Shown here piece after piece: positions 28,001-35,864 of a DNA stretch of 64,000 bases (the first letter of the stretch is position 1; the number at the start of each line of letters is the position of its first letter). The notes beneath the pieces are model-generated. The model was not told the origin of the DNA. It did no database searches and was given only the letters and a program-made list of their open reading frames with translations. Source of the stretch: Winogradskyella psychrotolerans (GTDB taxonomy: Bacteria > Bacteroidota > Bacteroidia > Flavobacteriales > Flavobacteriaceae). Location: assembly GCF_018860545.1 (NCBI RefSeq), contig NZ_JAHKPN010000018.1:62001-126000 (forward strand). The letters are read 5' to 3'. Both the position numbers and the translations under genes were made by a program.

Positions 28001-28150
28001 AACCATGAAGGCACTGGTCTTGGCTTAGCAATTTGCAAAAATTTAATAGAAAAATTAGGCGGAACGTTGCAGGTGTCTAGTGAGTTAGGTGTGGGTAGTA
28101 ATTTTACGTTTAGGTTGCCTATTAAACATTCAGATAAAATAATTGATTGA
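25100..28150 (+). CDS. Membrane PAS-domain sensor histidine kinase
   Basis: About 1016 residues. The first ~235 residues form a six- or seven-helix membrane domain (IQYLQSLIGSRVSI; PGSVIVFSSILFAVLLIYI) that resembles the VUT/queuosine-transporter type sensory domain. Four PAS/PAC modules follow (residues ~265-770), each ending in DIT-E/D-RK. A coiled coil leads to HisKA with the phospho-accepting His in MSHELRTPMNS and an HATPase domain with N box (LLSNAIKF), DEGIGV and GTGLGLAI. No receiver is attached; the next gene supplies one. I chose ATG 25100 over GTG 25076 because the hydrophobic segment starts at MNIYLSLVL. The signal sensed is unknown. Confidence 0.9.
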   Translation: MNIYLSLVLQFLLISSSVLILFKFRKTLGLAPLYLFLGAIQYLQSLIGSRVSITDIDNIIIYPGSVIVFSSILFAVLLIYIKEGARSARTLILGMIISNFLLLALYSFSYDPALTTQAKSDLESPSFFVLNYKYFSIGKVLLLLDFIWMVIIYQFLISKVKKWPIYIVLFVSLSVVLIFDSILFNLIFNYGANDFNALLLGQIFGKSISALILSFVLYAYLKFIDSDSYNATFIANQDRDVFSILQYKKRYLDLKTEKHQSEKKLTTQLETSLNNISDGFIALDSNWCYTYVNKKAAGLLGKSKEDLIGNHIWTVFPEGKEQSFYKVYNEAFETQKTIYFEDYSEPLDKWFENRIYPSEEGLTIYFTDITEIKKADADNQMLRSLIETSDEFIGLATLEGKPLYLNTNGRKLVGLNTDLETVDSIIDFFPAVYKDRIINEHLPHVFKHNRWSGEVHLQNFETGDLIPIEKSGLLIRDPETNTPIALGIVAKDITERKEAEEQLKNSELLFRRLSANAPVAIFQSDKDGKCNYVNEEWLKYSGQTYDEALGYGWSNAIHPEDKNMVLEQWQKSIVSNERLLQDFRLLHKNGDVRWISAKAVGVFDSNKEVTSYIGILNDITDRKTVEAQILKSEKYLENIINNIADPVFVKDEQSHILLVNDAFCKLLNISKKDILGKTLAENVSLIEQEEFLKIDKQVIATGIANVNEETMTFNNNESRIISTKKTRFVDSGGAIFLIGVIRDITERKKAEIELENYKNNLEKLVETRTAELEKEKVKAQSADLMKSAFLATMSHELRTPMNSIIGFTGILIKELAGPLNEEQKRQLSMVKNSGEHLLSLINDILDISRIEAGKLKVTYYPFDYLTSLEKTIEFLQPQASAKGLILRTEIAEMDITLVSDERRVEQIFLNLLSNAIKFSNTGTIRVKVEVVDDFVITQVIDEGIGVQKKDLVRLFMPFVQLEVGLNRNHEGTGLGLAICKNLIEKLGGTLQVSSELGVGSNFTFRLPIKHSDKIID

Positions 28151-28227
28151 TACATTTTTAAACTAAACTAAATGTAATATATTTAAGTCTCTAGGATGTT
28201 GGTTTTAATTTTTATACCCCAAAAAAT

Positions 28228-28608
28228 ATGAGTCCATCGATATTAATAATTGAAGATAATGAACAAAATATGTATATGTTATCTTACCTACTTACAACAA
28301 GTAATTATACGGTTTTAAAAGCCTATAATGGAGTTGACGGCTTGCAGTTTGCAAACGATAATCACCCTGAAATCATTTTAATAGATATTCAGCTACCAGA
28401 TATGGATGGTCATGAAATTTGTGCTAAACTTAGGTATAATGGTCTACCAAAAAACACAGCCATTATAGCTGTAACCTCCTATGCTATGGGTGGTGATAGG
28501 GAAAAGGCACTAGAAGCTGGTGCGGATGGTTATATTGAAAAACCGATTGATCCCGATACGTTTGTAAGTCAAATGGAAAAAATATATAAAGATAAACAGT
28601 CCACATAG
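28228..28608 (+). CDS. Single-domain response regulator
   Basis: A 126-residue CheY-like receiver with the acid pocket IEDNEQN, the phospho-accepting Asp in ILIDIQLPDMDG, conserved Thr/Ser in AVTSYA and Lys in IEKPID. It has no output domain. Its place between a kinase without receiver and a large regulator that begins with a receiver fits a phosphorelay shuttle, similar in sequence style to DivK-type regulators. It starts 77 bp after the kinase and ends 5 bp before the next gene. Confidence 0.92.
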   Translation: MSPSILIIEDNEQNMYMLSYLLTTSNYTVLKAYNGVDGLQFANDNHPEIILIDIQLPDMDGHEICAKLRYNGLPKNTAIIAVTSYAMGGDREKALEAGADGYIEKPIDPDTFVSQMEKIYKDKQST

Positions 28609-28613
28609 TAGTT

Positions 28614-31600
28614 ATGAAAACCATATTAATAGTAGATGATATATATGAAAACCTTTACTTGCTAAAAGTTATATTAGAAGAAGCAGGTTACAAGGTTGTG
28701 GAAGCAAAGGATGGAAAAGAAGGTTTAGATATACTAAAGACTACTTATGACCATAATGGAAAAGTAGATCTCATAATTTCAGATATTTTAATGCCAGTGA
28801 TGGATGGCTATATATTCTGTCAAGAATGTAAAAAGGATAAACTGTTTAGTCAAATTCCATTTATATATTATACCTCGACTTATACAGAAAAGCTTGATGA
28901 AGAATTTGCATTAAAGTTAGGTGCTGTTCATTTTTTAAGGAAGCCTACAGATCAAGAAAAAATACTAAAAATTATTCAGGGAGTTCTTAAAGAGGATCAG
29001 GCAAAACCAAAACCTGTAAAAGACCTACAATATAACGAACAAGAAGTATTAAAGCTTTATAGTGAGCGCCTTATTAGTAAATTAGAGCAAAAAAAAATAG
29101 ATTTAGATAAGGAGGTATCTGAACGTGTAAAAGCTGAGCAATTATTAATTCATAAAAATAAAATTTTAGATTTAATTGCTTTAAATACACCTATTGATGA
29201 GATATTTAATCAGTTGCTTCTAAATTTTGAATCGGTTCACCCCGATTATTTTGGGGCATTGAGTTTGTTAAACGAAGATGGCATTCATCTCAATCTAGTA
29301 GCCGCACCGTCATTGCCAGAACCTTATAATAAGGCAATGAAAATTGTTGAAATAGGTGCGTCTGTTGGCTCTTGTGGCACAGCTGCTTTTACTAAAAAAC
29401 CAGTAATCGTTTCTGATATTAGCAGCGATAGATTGTGGAAGAATTATAAGGATGTCGCCTTAGAACATAAGCTTAAATCGTGCTGGTCATTACCGGTGTT
29501 ATCTGAGAGTAATGAAGTTTTAGGAACTTTTGCAATTTATAGTCAGTCCATAAATGCACCTTCATTACAAGATATTCGCGAATTAAAATTAACACGTAGC
29601 TTAATTAATATCGTTATAGAAAAATTTAGGGTTAGAGATGAAATAAAGAAAAAAGACGAATCTTATAGAGCTTTAATAAATCAGGCAAGTGATGCTATCC
29701 TAACGTATACATTAGACGGAACCATACATTCCTTTAATAAGGCAACGTTTCAAATGTTAGGGTACTCTCAAGAGGAATTTTCTAAACTAAATATCAACGA
29801 TTTTCTAGTTGGTGATTTTATTTCAGATCAAAAACTTTATGATCGCATATTAAAAGGAGAATCTGTGCTTTTTGAAAGGCAGATGATGTGCAAGGATAAG
29901 ACAATATTAGATATTGAAATCACTGCAAAAAAACAAATAGACGGCAAAGTGTTGTCTATTGGGCGAGATATTACAGAACGTAAAAAAGTAGAAGTTAAAC
30001 TTCAGGAAAGTGAATTTAACTTAAAGCAGTCTCAAATTGTTGCTAATATAGGGTCTTATGTGGTGGATTTAAAAGCGAGCAGTTGGGAAGGATCTGAAGT
30101 TTTAAATAAACTATTTGGTATTGACGGGACTTATATAAAAACTGTTGAAAGTTGGAATACTCTTATTCATCCCGATGAACAGGAAGAAATGCTAAATTAC
30201 TTTGAACAGTGTGTCGCAAATCATGAGCGATTTACCAAAGAATACAGACTCATAAAATATAATACCAAAGAAGAAATTTGGGTTCATGGTATCGGAGAAT
30301 TAATTTTTGATGAAAATAATAGCCCTATCAAATTAATAGGTACTATACAAGATATAACGGATCGTAAAACGTCTGAAATTAAACTTCAGGAAAGTGAATA
30401 TAGTCTGAGGCAATCTCAAGTCGTTGGAAATATTGGTTCGTATGTATTAGATTTAAATACGAGAACTTGGGAGTCTTCTGCAGTATTAAATAGTGTTTTT
30501 GGTATTCCCGAATCTTATGTGAAAACAATTGATAGTTGGGTTGAGGTTATTCATCCAGATGAAAGAGAGGAAATGTTTAACTACCTAGAAAACGGAATCA
30601 AGAATAATAGAAAGTTTGATAAAGAATATAGGGTCGTTAAATTAAAGACAAAGGAGGAGATATGGGTACATGGTACCGGTGAAATTATTTATGATAACGA
30701 TGGAAAATCGGTAAAAATGATTGGGACGATGCAAGATATAACGCATCGTAAGAAATCAGAAATAAAACTGCAGGAAAGCGAATATAACCTAAGACAATCA
30801 CAGATTGTAGCTAAAATTGGATCGTATACCGTAGACATAGAATCTGGTGCTTGGGAAAGCTCTAAGGTTTTAGATAATATAATTGGTATTGATAACACTT
30901 ACGAAAAATCAAGAGAAGGTTTAATCGCGCTCATACATCCAGATCATTTAGAAAAAACTATAGCGCATTATTATGATGCGATTGAAAACCGGAAGAAGAT
31001 TGATTTAGAATTCAAAGCTATAACGCTTCATTCAAAAGAAGACGTTTGGATACATGTCCTTGGTGAACTAATTTTTGATAATAATTTTATTCCAGTAAAA
31101 GCAATTGGTACTGCTCAGGATATTTCAGAACGTAAAAAGCACGAATTAGAATTAAAAATTGCTAATGAGTTTTCAAGTAGCCTTTTGAAATCGATGCATG
31201 AAGGTTTGTATGCTATTAATTTAGACTCAGAGATAATCAGTGTAAATCCGTCGTTTTGTAAAATGACAGGTTTTACAGAAGACGAATTATTAGGAGTTAA
31301 ACGGCCATACCCATTTTCAGTACCCGAATTAAAAAAAGAAAATGATAGACGGTACAAATTACTGATACAAAATAAAAATGAGAAAGATTATGAAAACACA
31401 TATATGCGTAAAAACGGAGAACATTTTCCGGTGCATGTTATGGTTTCGAGTATATATGATGAAAATGGAGATAAAACGGCCAATTTCGCAACTGTAGAAG
31501 ATATTACAGAACGAAGAAAAGCCGAGCAAAACTTAAAATTAGCAAAAGAGTTTAATGACAAGCTCATTATGTCTATGCAAGAGGGCTTAGTTATCGTGGA

Positions 31601-33494
31601 TTTAAATGGTAAGATAGTGATGGTTAATGACTCTTATTGCAATATTGTGGGCTATTCAAGAGAAGAGCTGTTAAGCCTTAATTTGCCTTATCCATTTGTA
31701 AAGACAGAGGATCTAGAAAAAATATCAAATATTAATAAACAAGTTGCAAATGGTGAAGAGCCCTCTTCTCAATTTGAGTTTGTAAGAAAAAATGGGGAAA
31801 CATTTTTAGCGTCCTTTTTATCTGGAAATATCAAAAATGATAACGGAGAAGTGATAGCATTATTCGGTACTATGAAAGATGTTTCCGAAGAAGAAAAAGC
31901 TAAAAAGGTTTTAGAAGATAACGCAAAAAAATCCTTAGAACGAAAAAATGTTATATTAGAATTGGCCAGTTTAGTGGGGAAAGATTATAAAGATGCCTTA
32001 GATAAAATTACCGCATTATCGGCAAAGACCTTAAATGTTGAAAGAGGAAGTATTTTAAAATTTAACGATAGCAGAACTGAAATGCTTTGCAAAAAGTTAT
32101 ATAATCGAAAAAATGACTCTTATGAAAGTGGTCAGGCTTTTCATAAACAAGGAAATGAAGCTTTTTTTGCAACCATAATTGAGAACAAAATAGTTAATGC
32201 GTCAAATGCACTAACTCATGAGTTATTTCAAGGGTCTTTAAATACTTATTTTATACCGTTAAATATAAAATCTAAACTAAGTATTCCAATACAGGGGATA
32301 GGTGGAGTTTATGGTATTTTGTGTTTTGAACAGGTAGATACGATGCATACATGGACTACGGATGAAGAAGAGTTCGCAACGTCTATTGCTAATCTGGTGT
32401 CCTTAATGATACAAAGTACAGAACGAAAATTGGCAGAAAAAGCATCTATTATAGCAAACGAGCAACTTACACTGGCAAATAATGAACTTAATAAACTTCG
32501 AAATCAATTAGAGCAAGAAAATGTATATCTAAGAAATGAGTTAGATTTAGTGTTTAACTATGAAGAAATGGTCTATGGAAGCGCAGAATTTAGTAATGTT
32601 CTCACGGAAATAGAAAAGGTGGCGCCAACCAACGCAACCGTATTGTTGCTTGGTGAGTCAGGTACAGGTAAAGAGTTGTTGGCGAGAGCTATTCATAATA
32701 CAAGTACTCGTAATAAAAAACCTTTAATTAAAGTTAATTGTGCAGCGATCCCTAGAGAGTTGTTAGAGAGTGAATTATTTGGACATAAAAAAGGATCATT
32801 TACAGGAGCGTTTAATGATAAAATTGGAAAATTTGAATTGGCAGATGAGGGAACTTTGTTTTTAGATGAAATAGGGGAGTTACCTATAGATATGCAGCCA
32901 AAAATTTTAAGATTCTTACAAGAAGGAGAGATAGAAGTCATTGGAGGTGCTGGTACTAAAAAGTTGAATGTACGGGTGATTGCCGCAACGAATAGAGATT
33001 TAAAAGAAGAAATTAAAAACAAACGCTTTAGAGAGGATTTGTATTTTAGACTTCATGTATTTCCTATAATTGTACCTGCACTTCGCGACCGAAAAGATGA
33101 TATTCCGTTATTAGTAGAGCATTTTGTAGATAAGTTTAATAAAGATTATGGTCGAAACATTAAATATATAGCGGATGAGTCTATGAATAAGCTCAAATCC
33201 TATAAATGGCCTGGGAATATTAGGGAGCTAGAGAATTTAATTGAACGCGCAACAATTTTATCTACAGAAGAAACATTGTTTATACCTGGATTTGAATCAT
33301 CGAATCAAATAGTAAATCCTATCAATCAAAAAGACTTGTCTTTAGATGCTGCTCAGCGAGATCATATTCTTCAGGTGTTAGAGCAATGCAACTGGAAAAT
33401 TAGTGGTCCAGATGGTGCTTCAAACCTATTGCAAATAAAACCGAGTACGTTACGGGATAGGATGAAAAAACTAGATTTAAAAAAACCTAAATAA
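28614..33494 (+). CDS. Multi-sensor sigma-54-dependent response regulator (REC-GAF-PAS6-GAF-AAA+-HTH)
   Basis: A very large regulator, 1626 residues. Order: receiver (1-125, Asp in SDILMPVMDG), GAF (~190-345), six PAS modules (~350-1095), second GAF (~1110-1275), a coiled coil, NtrC-type AAA+ (~1320-1550) with Walker A GESGTGKE near residue 1347, the sigma-54 loop as GSFTGA, Walker B LFLDEIGE, and a Fis-type HTH (DGASNLLQIKPSTLRDRMKK). The GSFTGA loop indicates activation of RpoN-dependent promoters. No HisKA/HATPase is present, so it depends on the upstream kinase. PAS modules 2-4 are a tandem triplication with exact 384-bp period. The gene ends 40 bp before a strong terminator. Confidence 0.92.
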   Translation: MKTILIVDDIYENLYLLKVILEEAGYKVVEAKDGKEGLDILKTTYDHNGKVDLIISDILMPVMDGYIFCQECKKDKLFSQIPFIYYTSTYTEKLDEEFALKLGAVHFLRKPTDQEKILKIIQGVLKEDQAKPKPVKDLQYNEQEVLKLYSERLISKLEQKKIDLDKEVSERVKAEQLLIHKNKILDLIALNTPIDEIFNQLLLNFESVHPDYFGALSLLNEDGIHLNLVAAPSLPEPYNKAMKIVEIGASVGSCGTAAFTKKPVIVSDISSDRLWKNYKDVALEHKLKSCWSLPVLSESNEVLGTFAIYSQSINAPSLQDIRELKLTRSLINIVIEKFRVRDEIKKKDESYRALINQASDAILTYTLDGTIHSFNKATFQMLGYSQEEFSKLNINDFLVGDFISDQKLYDRILKGESVLFERQMMCKDKTILDIEITAKKQIDGKVLSIGRDITERKKVEVKLQESEFNLKQSQIVANIGSYVVDLKASSWEGSEVLNKLFGIDGTYIKTVESWNTLIHPDEQEEMLNYFEQCVANHERFTKEYRLIKYNTKEEIWVHGIGELIFDENNSPIKLIGTIQDITDRKTSEIKLQESEYSLRQSQVVGNIGSYVLDLNTRTWESSAVLNSVFGIPESYVKTIDSWVEVIHPDEREEMFNYLENGIKNNRKFDKEYRVVKLKTKEEIWVHGTGEIIYDNDGKSVKMIGTMQDITHRKKSEIKLQESEYNLRQSQIVAKIGSYTVDIESGAWESSKVLDNIIGIDNTYEKSREGLIALIHPDHLEKTIAHYYDAIENRKKIDLEFKAITLHSKEDVWIHVLGELIFDNNFIPVKAIGTAQDISERKKHELELKIANEFSSSLLKSMHEGLYAINLDSEIISVNPSFCKMTGFTEDELLGVKRPYPFSVPELKKENDRRYKLLIQNKNEKDYENTYMRKNGEHFPVHVMVSSIYDENGDKTANFATVEDITERRKAEQNLKLAKEFNDKLIMSMQEGLVIVDLNGKIVMVNDSYCNIVGYSREELLSLNLPYPFVKTEDLEKISNINKQVANGEEPSSQFEFVRKNGETFLASFLSGNIKNDNGEVIALFGTMKDVSEEEKAKKVLEDNAKKSLERKNVILELASLVGKDYKDALDKITALSAKTLNVERGSILKFNDSRTEMLCKKLYNRKNDSYESGQAFHKQGNEAFFATIIENKIVNASNALTHELFQGSLNTYFIPLNIKSKLSIPIQGIGGVYGILCFEQVDTMHTWTTDEEEFATSIANLVSLMIQSTERKLAEKASIIANEQLTLANNELNKLRNQLEQENVYLRNELDLVFNYEEMVYGSAEFSNVLTEIEKVAPTNATVLLLGESGTGKELLARAIHNTSTRNKKPLIKVNCAAIPRELLESELFGHKKGSFTGAFNDKIGKFELADEGTLFLDEIGELPIDMQPKILRFLQEGEIEVIGGAGTKKLNVRVIAATNRDLKEEIKNKRFREDLYFRLHVFPIIVPALRDRKDDIPLLVEHFVDKFNKDYGRNIKYIADESMNKLKSYKWPGNIRELENLIERATILSTEETLFIPGFESSNQIVNPINQKDLSLDAAQRDHILQVLEQCNWKISGPDGASNLLQIKPSTLRDRMKKLDLKKPK
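30000..31151 (+). repeat. Three tandem 384-bp PAS repeats inside the sigma-54 regulator
   Basis: Repeats start at 30000, 30384 and 30768, each beginning with codons for LQESE and ending in the PAC segment before the next. All are exactly 128 codons. Shared features include SQIV/VxxIGSY, a WESS-like turn, IHPD, EEIWVHG and MIGT-QDIT. Conservation of length points to in-frame duplication. Confidence 0.85.
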
Positions 33495-33533
33495 AGCGGT
33501 AATCCGTTAATTCATAAAAACATCACAGAAGAG

Positions 33534-33557
33534 GTCACGGTATTCCGTGACTTTTTT
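33534..33557 (+). terminator. Intrinsic terminator of the sensory locus
   Basis: GTCACGG (33534-33540), 4-base loop TATT, CCGTGAC (33545-33551), then TTTTTT. Confidence 0.92.
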
Positions 33558-33677
33558 AATGCTTTGGTTTTTAGGGTTTTAGATTTAATATGTTGATTTT
33601 CAGTGTTTTATGTTATTTTTAGTCGAAGTGTTTTTGTTTTGGCATATCAATTGGTATGTGTATCCCAAACAAATGAT

Positions 33678-34091
33678 ATGAGTGAAGATATTCAGTATGA
33701 AGGCATTAAAATTTGGGAAGACCAAAATATAATCCGTTGTAAATTAAGTCCAGTTTTTTTCAAAACTTATGATAAGTCGGAAAGAGAAGAGGTATTGTAT
33801 AAAGCTATTTCTGTAATTTACGACAGGCAATACAAACCACTTCTATTAGATTTAAAACAATTAAATAGTTCAGATTCTATAGAATTATTTATACTAATTT
33901 CTAATAGTGTATCAATAAATACATTAGTACTTTCTAGAGTGTTCTTAGTCCGTTCTACAAGTCTAAGAATTTTATTAGCGATTAATAATATTACTGGTAA
34001 TAAAGTGGTTCCTAATAAAATACATACAGATTTCAATGTGGCTCGTGCATACTGCCAAAATAATTATCAGATTTTTAATAATGCAAGTTAA
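33678..34091 (+). CDS. STAS/SpoIIAA-like small protein (DUF7793-like), copy 1
   Basis: About 137 residues starting MSEDIQYEGIKIWEDQNIIRCKL. It alternates beta strands and helices and includes KPLLLDLKQL followed by a helix, resembling the STAS or SEC14/SpoIIAA-like folds used by flavobacterial DUF7793 proteins. This family name is from memory. It has no signal peptide or membrane helix. A paralogue follows 9 bp later. ATG 33678 was preferred over a GTG at 33603, whose extra residues look unlike protein. The pair follows the large sensory locus but after a terminator, so linkage to it is uncertain. Confidence 0.7.
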   Translation: MSEDIQYEGIKIWEDQNIIRCKLSPVFFKTYDKSEREEVLYKAISVIYDRQYKPLLLDLKQLNSSDSIELFILISNSVSINTLVLSRVFLVRSTSLRILLAINNITGNKVVPNKIHTDFNVARAYCQNNYQIFNNAS

Positions 34092-34100
34092 TAGGTTATT

Positions 34101-34535
34101 ATGAGTAAAATCATTGGATTTAATAATGCCATATTTTGGACAGATCATACCGGCATTCTTTATTGTGAATTTAACAATGAAGATCCTAATTTTAAATTAG
34201 AATTAAAAAATGTTGAGCTGTACATCAAGGCTATTATAACGTTGTGCGACGGTAATGCTATGCCGTTTCTTATAGATTTAAAAAATACGCGCGGGACTTT
34301 TTCTGTTTCTGCAGCGAAATTGTTAGCTCAAAACCCTGAACTAATTAAATTGAGAATTTCAGAATCGTATGTGATTAATAGCTTGGGCGGAAAATTATTA
34401 TTGTCTTTTTATAAACGACTTTATGATGATGCGACTCCGTTTGCAATATTTGAGGATATTATACTGGCAGAAGAATATGCCTTACAAACAAAATATAAGT
34501 TTCATAGAACGAATAATTTACAGCTTCAAGCGTAA
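34101..34535 (+). CDS. STAS/SpoIIAA-like small protein (DUF7793-like), copy 2
   Basis: A 144-residue paralogue of the upstream protein: the opening TDHTGILYCEFN and the strand-turn MPFLIDLKNTRG match the same pattern (strand, helix, LLLDL/FLIDL strand), with late AEEYALQ matching ARAYCQ. It is 9 bp downstream of copy 1, so the two are co-transcribed. They may form a heterodimer or an antagonist pair, but no partner kinase or phosphatase is visible nearby. Confidence 0.7.
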   Translation: MSKIIGFNNAIFWTDHTGILYCEFNNEDPNFKLELKNVELYIKAIITLCDGNAMPFLIDLKNTRGTFSVSAAKLLAQNPELIKLRISESYVINSLGGKLLLSFYKRLYDDATPFAIFEDIILAEEYALQTKYKFHRTNNLQLQA

Positions 34536-34631
34536 ATCATACATTGATAGATTGGTATTGGTAGTATAGATCATATTTGTAGACGAAATTAAGTGTTATA
34601 AACTTTTTTATAACATGATTTAAGATATAAT

Positions 34632-34660
34632 CCCTTCGTAGAAATACGTAGGGCTTTTTT
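34632..34660 (+). terminator. Intrinsic terminator after the paralogue pair
   Basis: CCCTTCGTA pairs with TACGTAGGG with one mismatch and a GAAA loop, followed by C and TTTTTT. Confidence 0.82.
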
Positions 34661-34687
34661 AATTTACAAAAAACCAAGATTGAAAAA

Positions 34688-34719
34688 TTGTGGTTTTTAA
34701 TGATGTTGCTGTATCTTTA
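34688..34719 (+). promoter_or_regulatory. Candidate Bacteroidota promoter for the hydroxylase gene
   Basis: TTG at 34688-34690, 21-bp spacer, TATCTTTA at 34712-34719 (consensus TAnnTTTG, last base differs). It lies ~135 bp before the start codon and just after a terminator; nothing else stands out in this 320-bp gene-free stretch. Confidence 0.4.
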
Positions 34720-34855
34720 CGAATTAAATTTAGTATCAAGAATTTGAATTTTTTTTTATTAAACATTTTTTAAGTAGTTATGAAAAGTGTATCAAATTGT
34801 TATCTTCAGAAATTAATATCATATAAACAACCCATATTTTAAAAATTAGTAGTAA

Positions 34856-35794
34856 ATGGATTTCACTAACCCCTTAGTTTACGGTGTTCCGGTTTTTTTA
34901 GCGCTTATTGCTTTAGAGCTGACTTACAGTAAAATTTTAGATGATAAGAAATTATATGAATGGAAAGATCTAATATCTAGTGTTTCCATAGGTATAGGAT
35001 CAGCAGTTATTGCAGCATTAATAAAGACAGTCTCAATGATTGTTATTTTTGATTTTGTCTATGATATATTCAATCCATTAGTTGATGGTGTTCGTACAAA
35101 TATTATGGGATACGAGTCTTTTGGGTATGCTTGGTATATTTGGGTGATTTGTATGCTTTTAGATGACTTTACCTATTATTGGTTTCACAGACAAAATCAT
35201 ATGGTTCGGTTTTTCTGGGCGGCACATATAGTACATCATTCTTCGGATAATTTTAATCTAGGAACTGCTGTTCGTAACGGTTGGTTTACTATTTTTTATA
35301 AGCCTTTTTTCTATGTATGGATCGTTATTATAGGTTTTCCACCAGAAATGCTTGTGGTTTGTTTAGGTATTGAAGCGTTGTGGCAATTTCAGTTGCATAC
35401 CAAGTATATTAAGAAAATGGGTTTTATTGAAAAATTCGTTAATACGCATACCATGCACCAAGTACACCACGCAAGGAATATTGAGTATATGGACAAAAAT
35501 CATGGTGGTTTCCTAAATATATTTGATAGAATATTTGGAACATGGAAAGAACTCGATGAGACCATTCCAATCGAATATGGTGTGTCAACTCCACCTAATT
35601 CTTATAATTTATTCGTTATTCTTACGCACGAATATAAAAATATTTGGGAGGATATGAAAAAATCTAAGAATTGGTATCACAAGTTCATGTATGTTTTTGC
35701 ACCTCCTGGATGGAGTCACGATGGGAGTACACTAACCATAAAGCAAATGCGAGAGGAAATGGCAAAAGGAAAGAAGTACGAAGACTTCAAATAA
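34856..35794 (+). CDS. Sterol desaturase / fatty acid hydroxylase family protein
   Basis: A 312-residue integral membrane di-iron enzyme. The histidine clusters that bind iron are all present: HRQNH (after DDFTYYWF), HIVHH, and HTMHQVHH, with a further His/Asn in DKNHGG. Four or more membrane helices surround them. The family hydroxylates or desaturates lipids, sterols or hopanoid-like substrates; bacterial members have varied substrates, so the exact reaction is open. The gene is convergent with the SLC13 permease, 70 bp apart. Confidence 0.9.
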   Translation: MDFTNPLVYGVPVFLALIALELTYSKILDDKKLYEWKDLISSVSIGIGSAVIAALIKTVSMIVIFDFVYDIFNPLVDGVRTNIMGYESFGYAWYIWVICMLLDDFTYYWFHRQNHMVRFFWAAHIVHHSSDNFNLGTAVRNGWFTIFYKPFFYVWIVIIGFPPEMLVVCLGIEALWQFQLHTKYIKKMGFIEKFVNTHTMHQVHHARNIEYMDKNHGGFLNIFDRIFGTWKELDETIPIEYGVSTPPNSYNLFVILTHEYKNIWEDMKKSKNWYHKFMYVFAPPGWSHDGSTLTIKQMREEMAKGKKYEDFK

Positions 35795-35864
35795 TAGTTT
35801 AGAATTAGTTTTACTCAAATAGAAACGACCTTAAACTTTAATCATTTTGGTGTTTTTTTTAATA

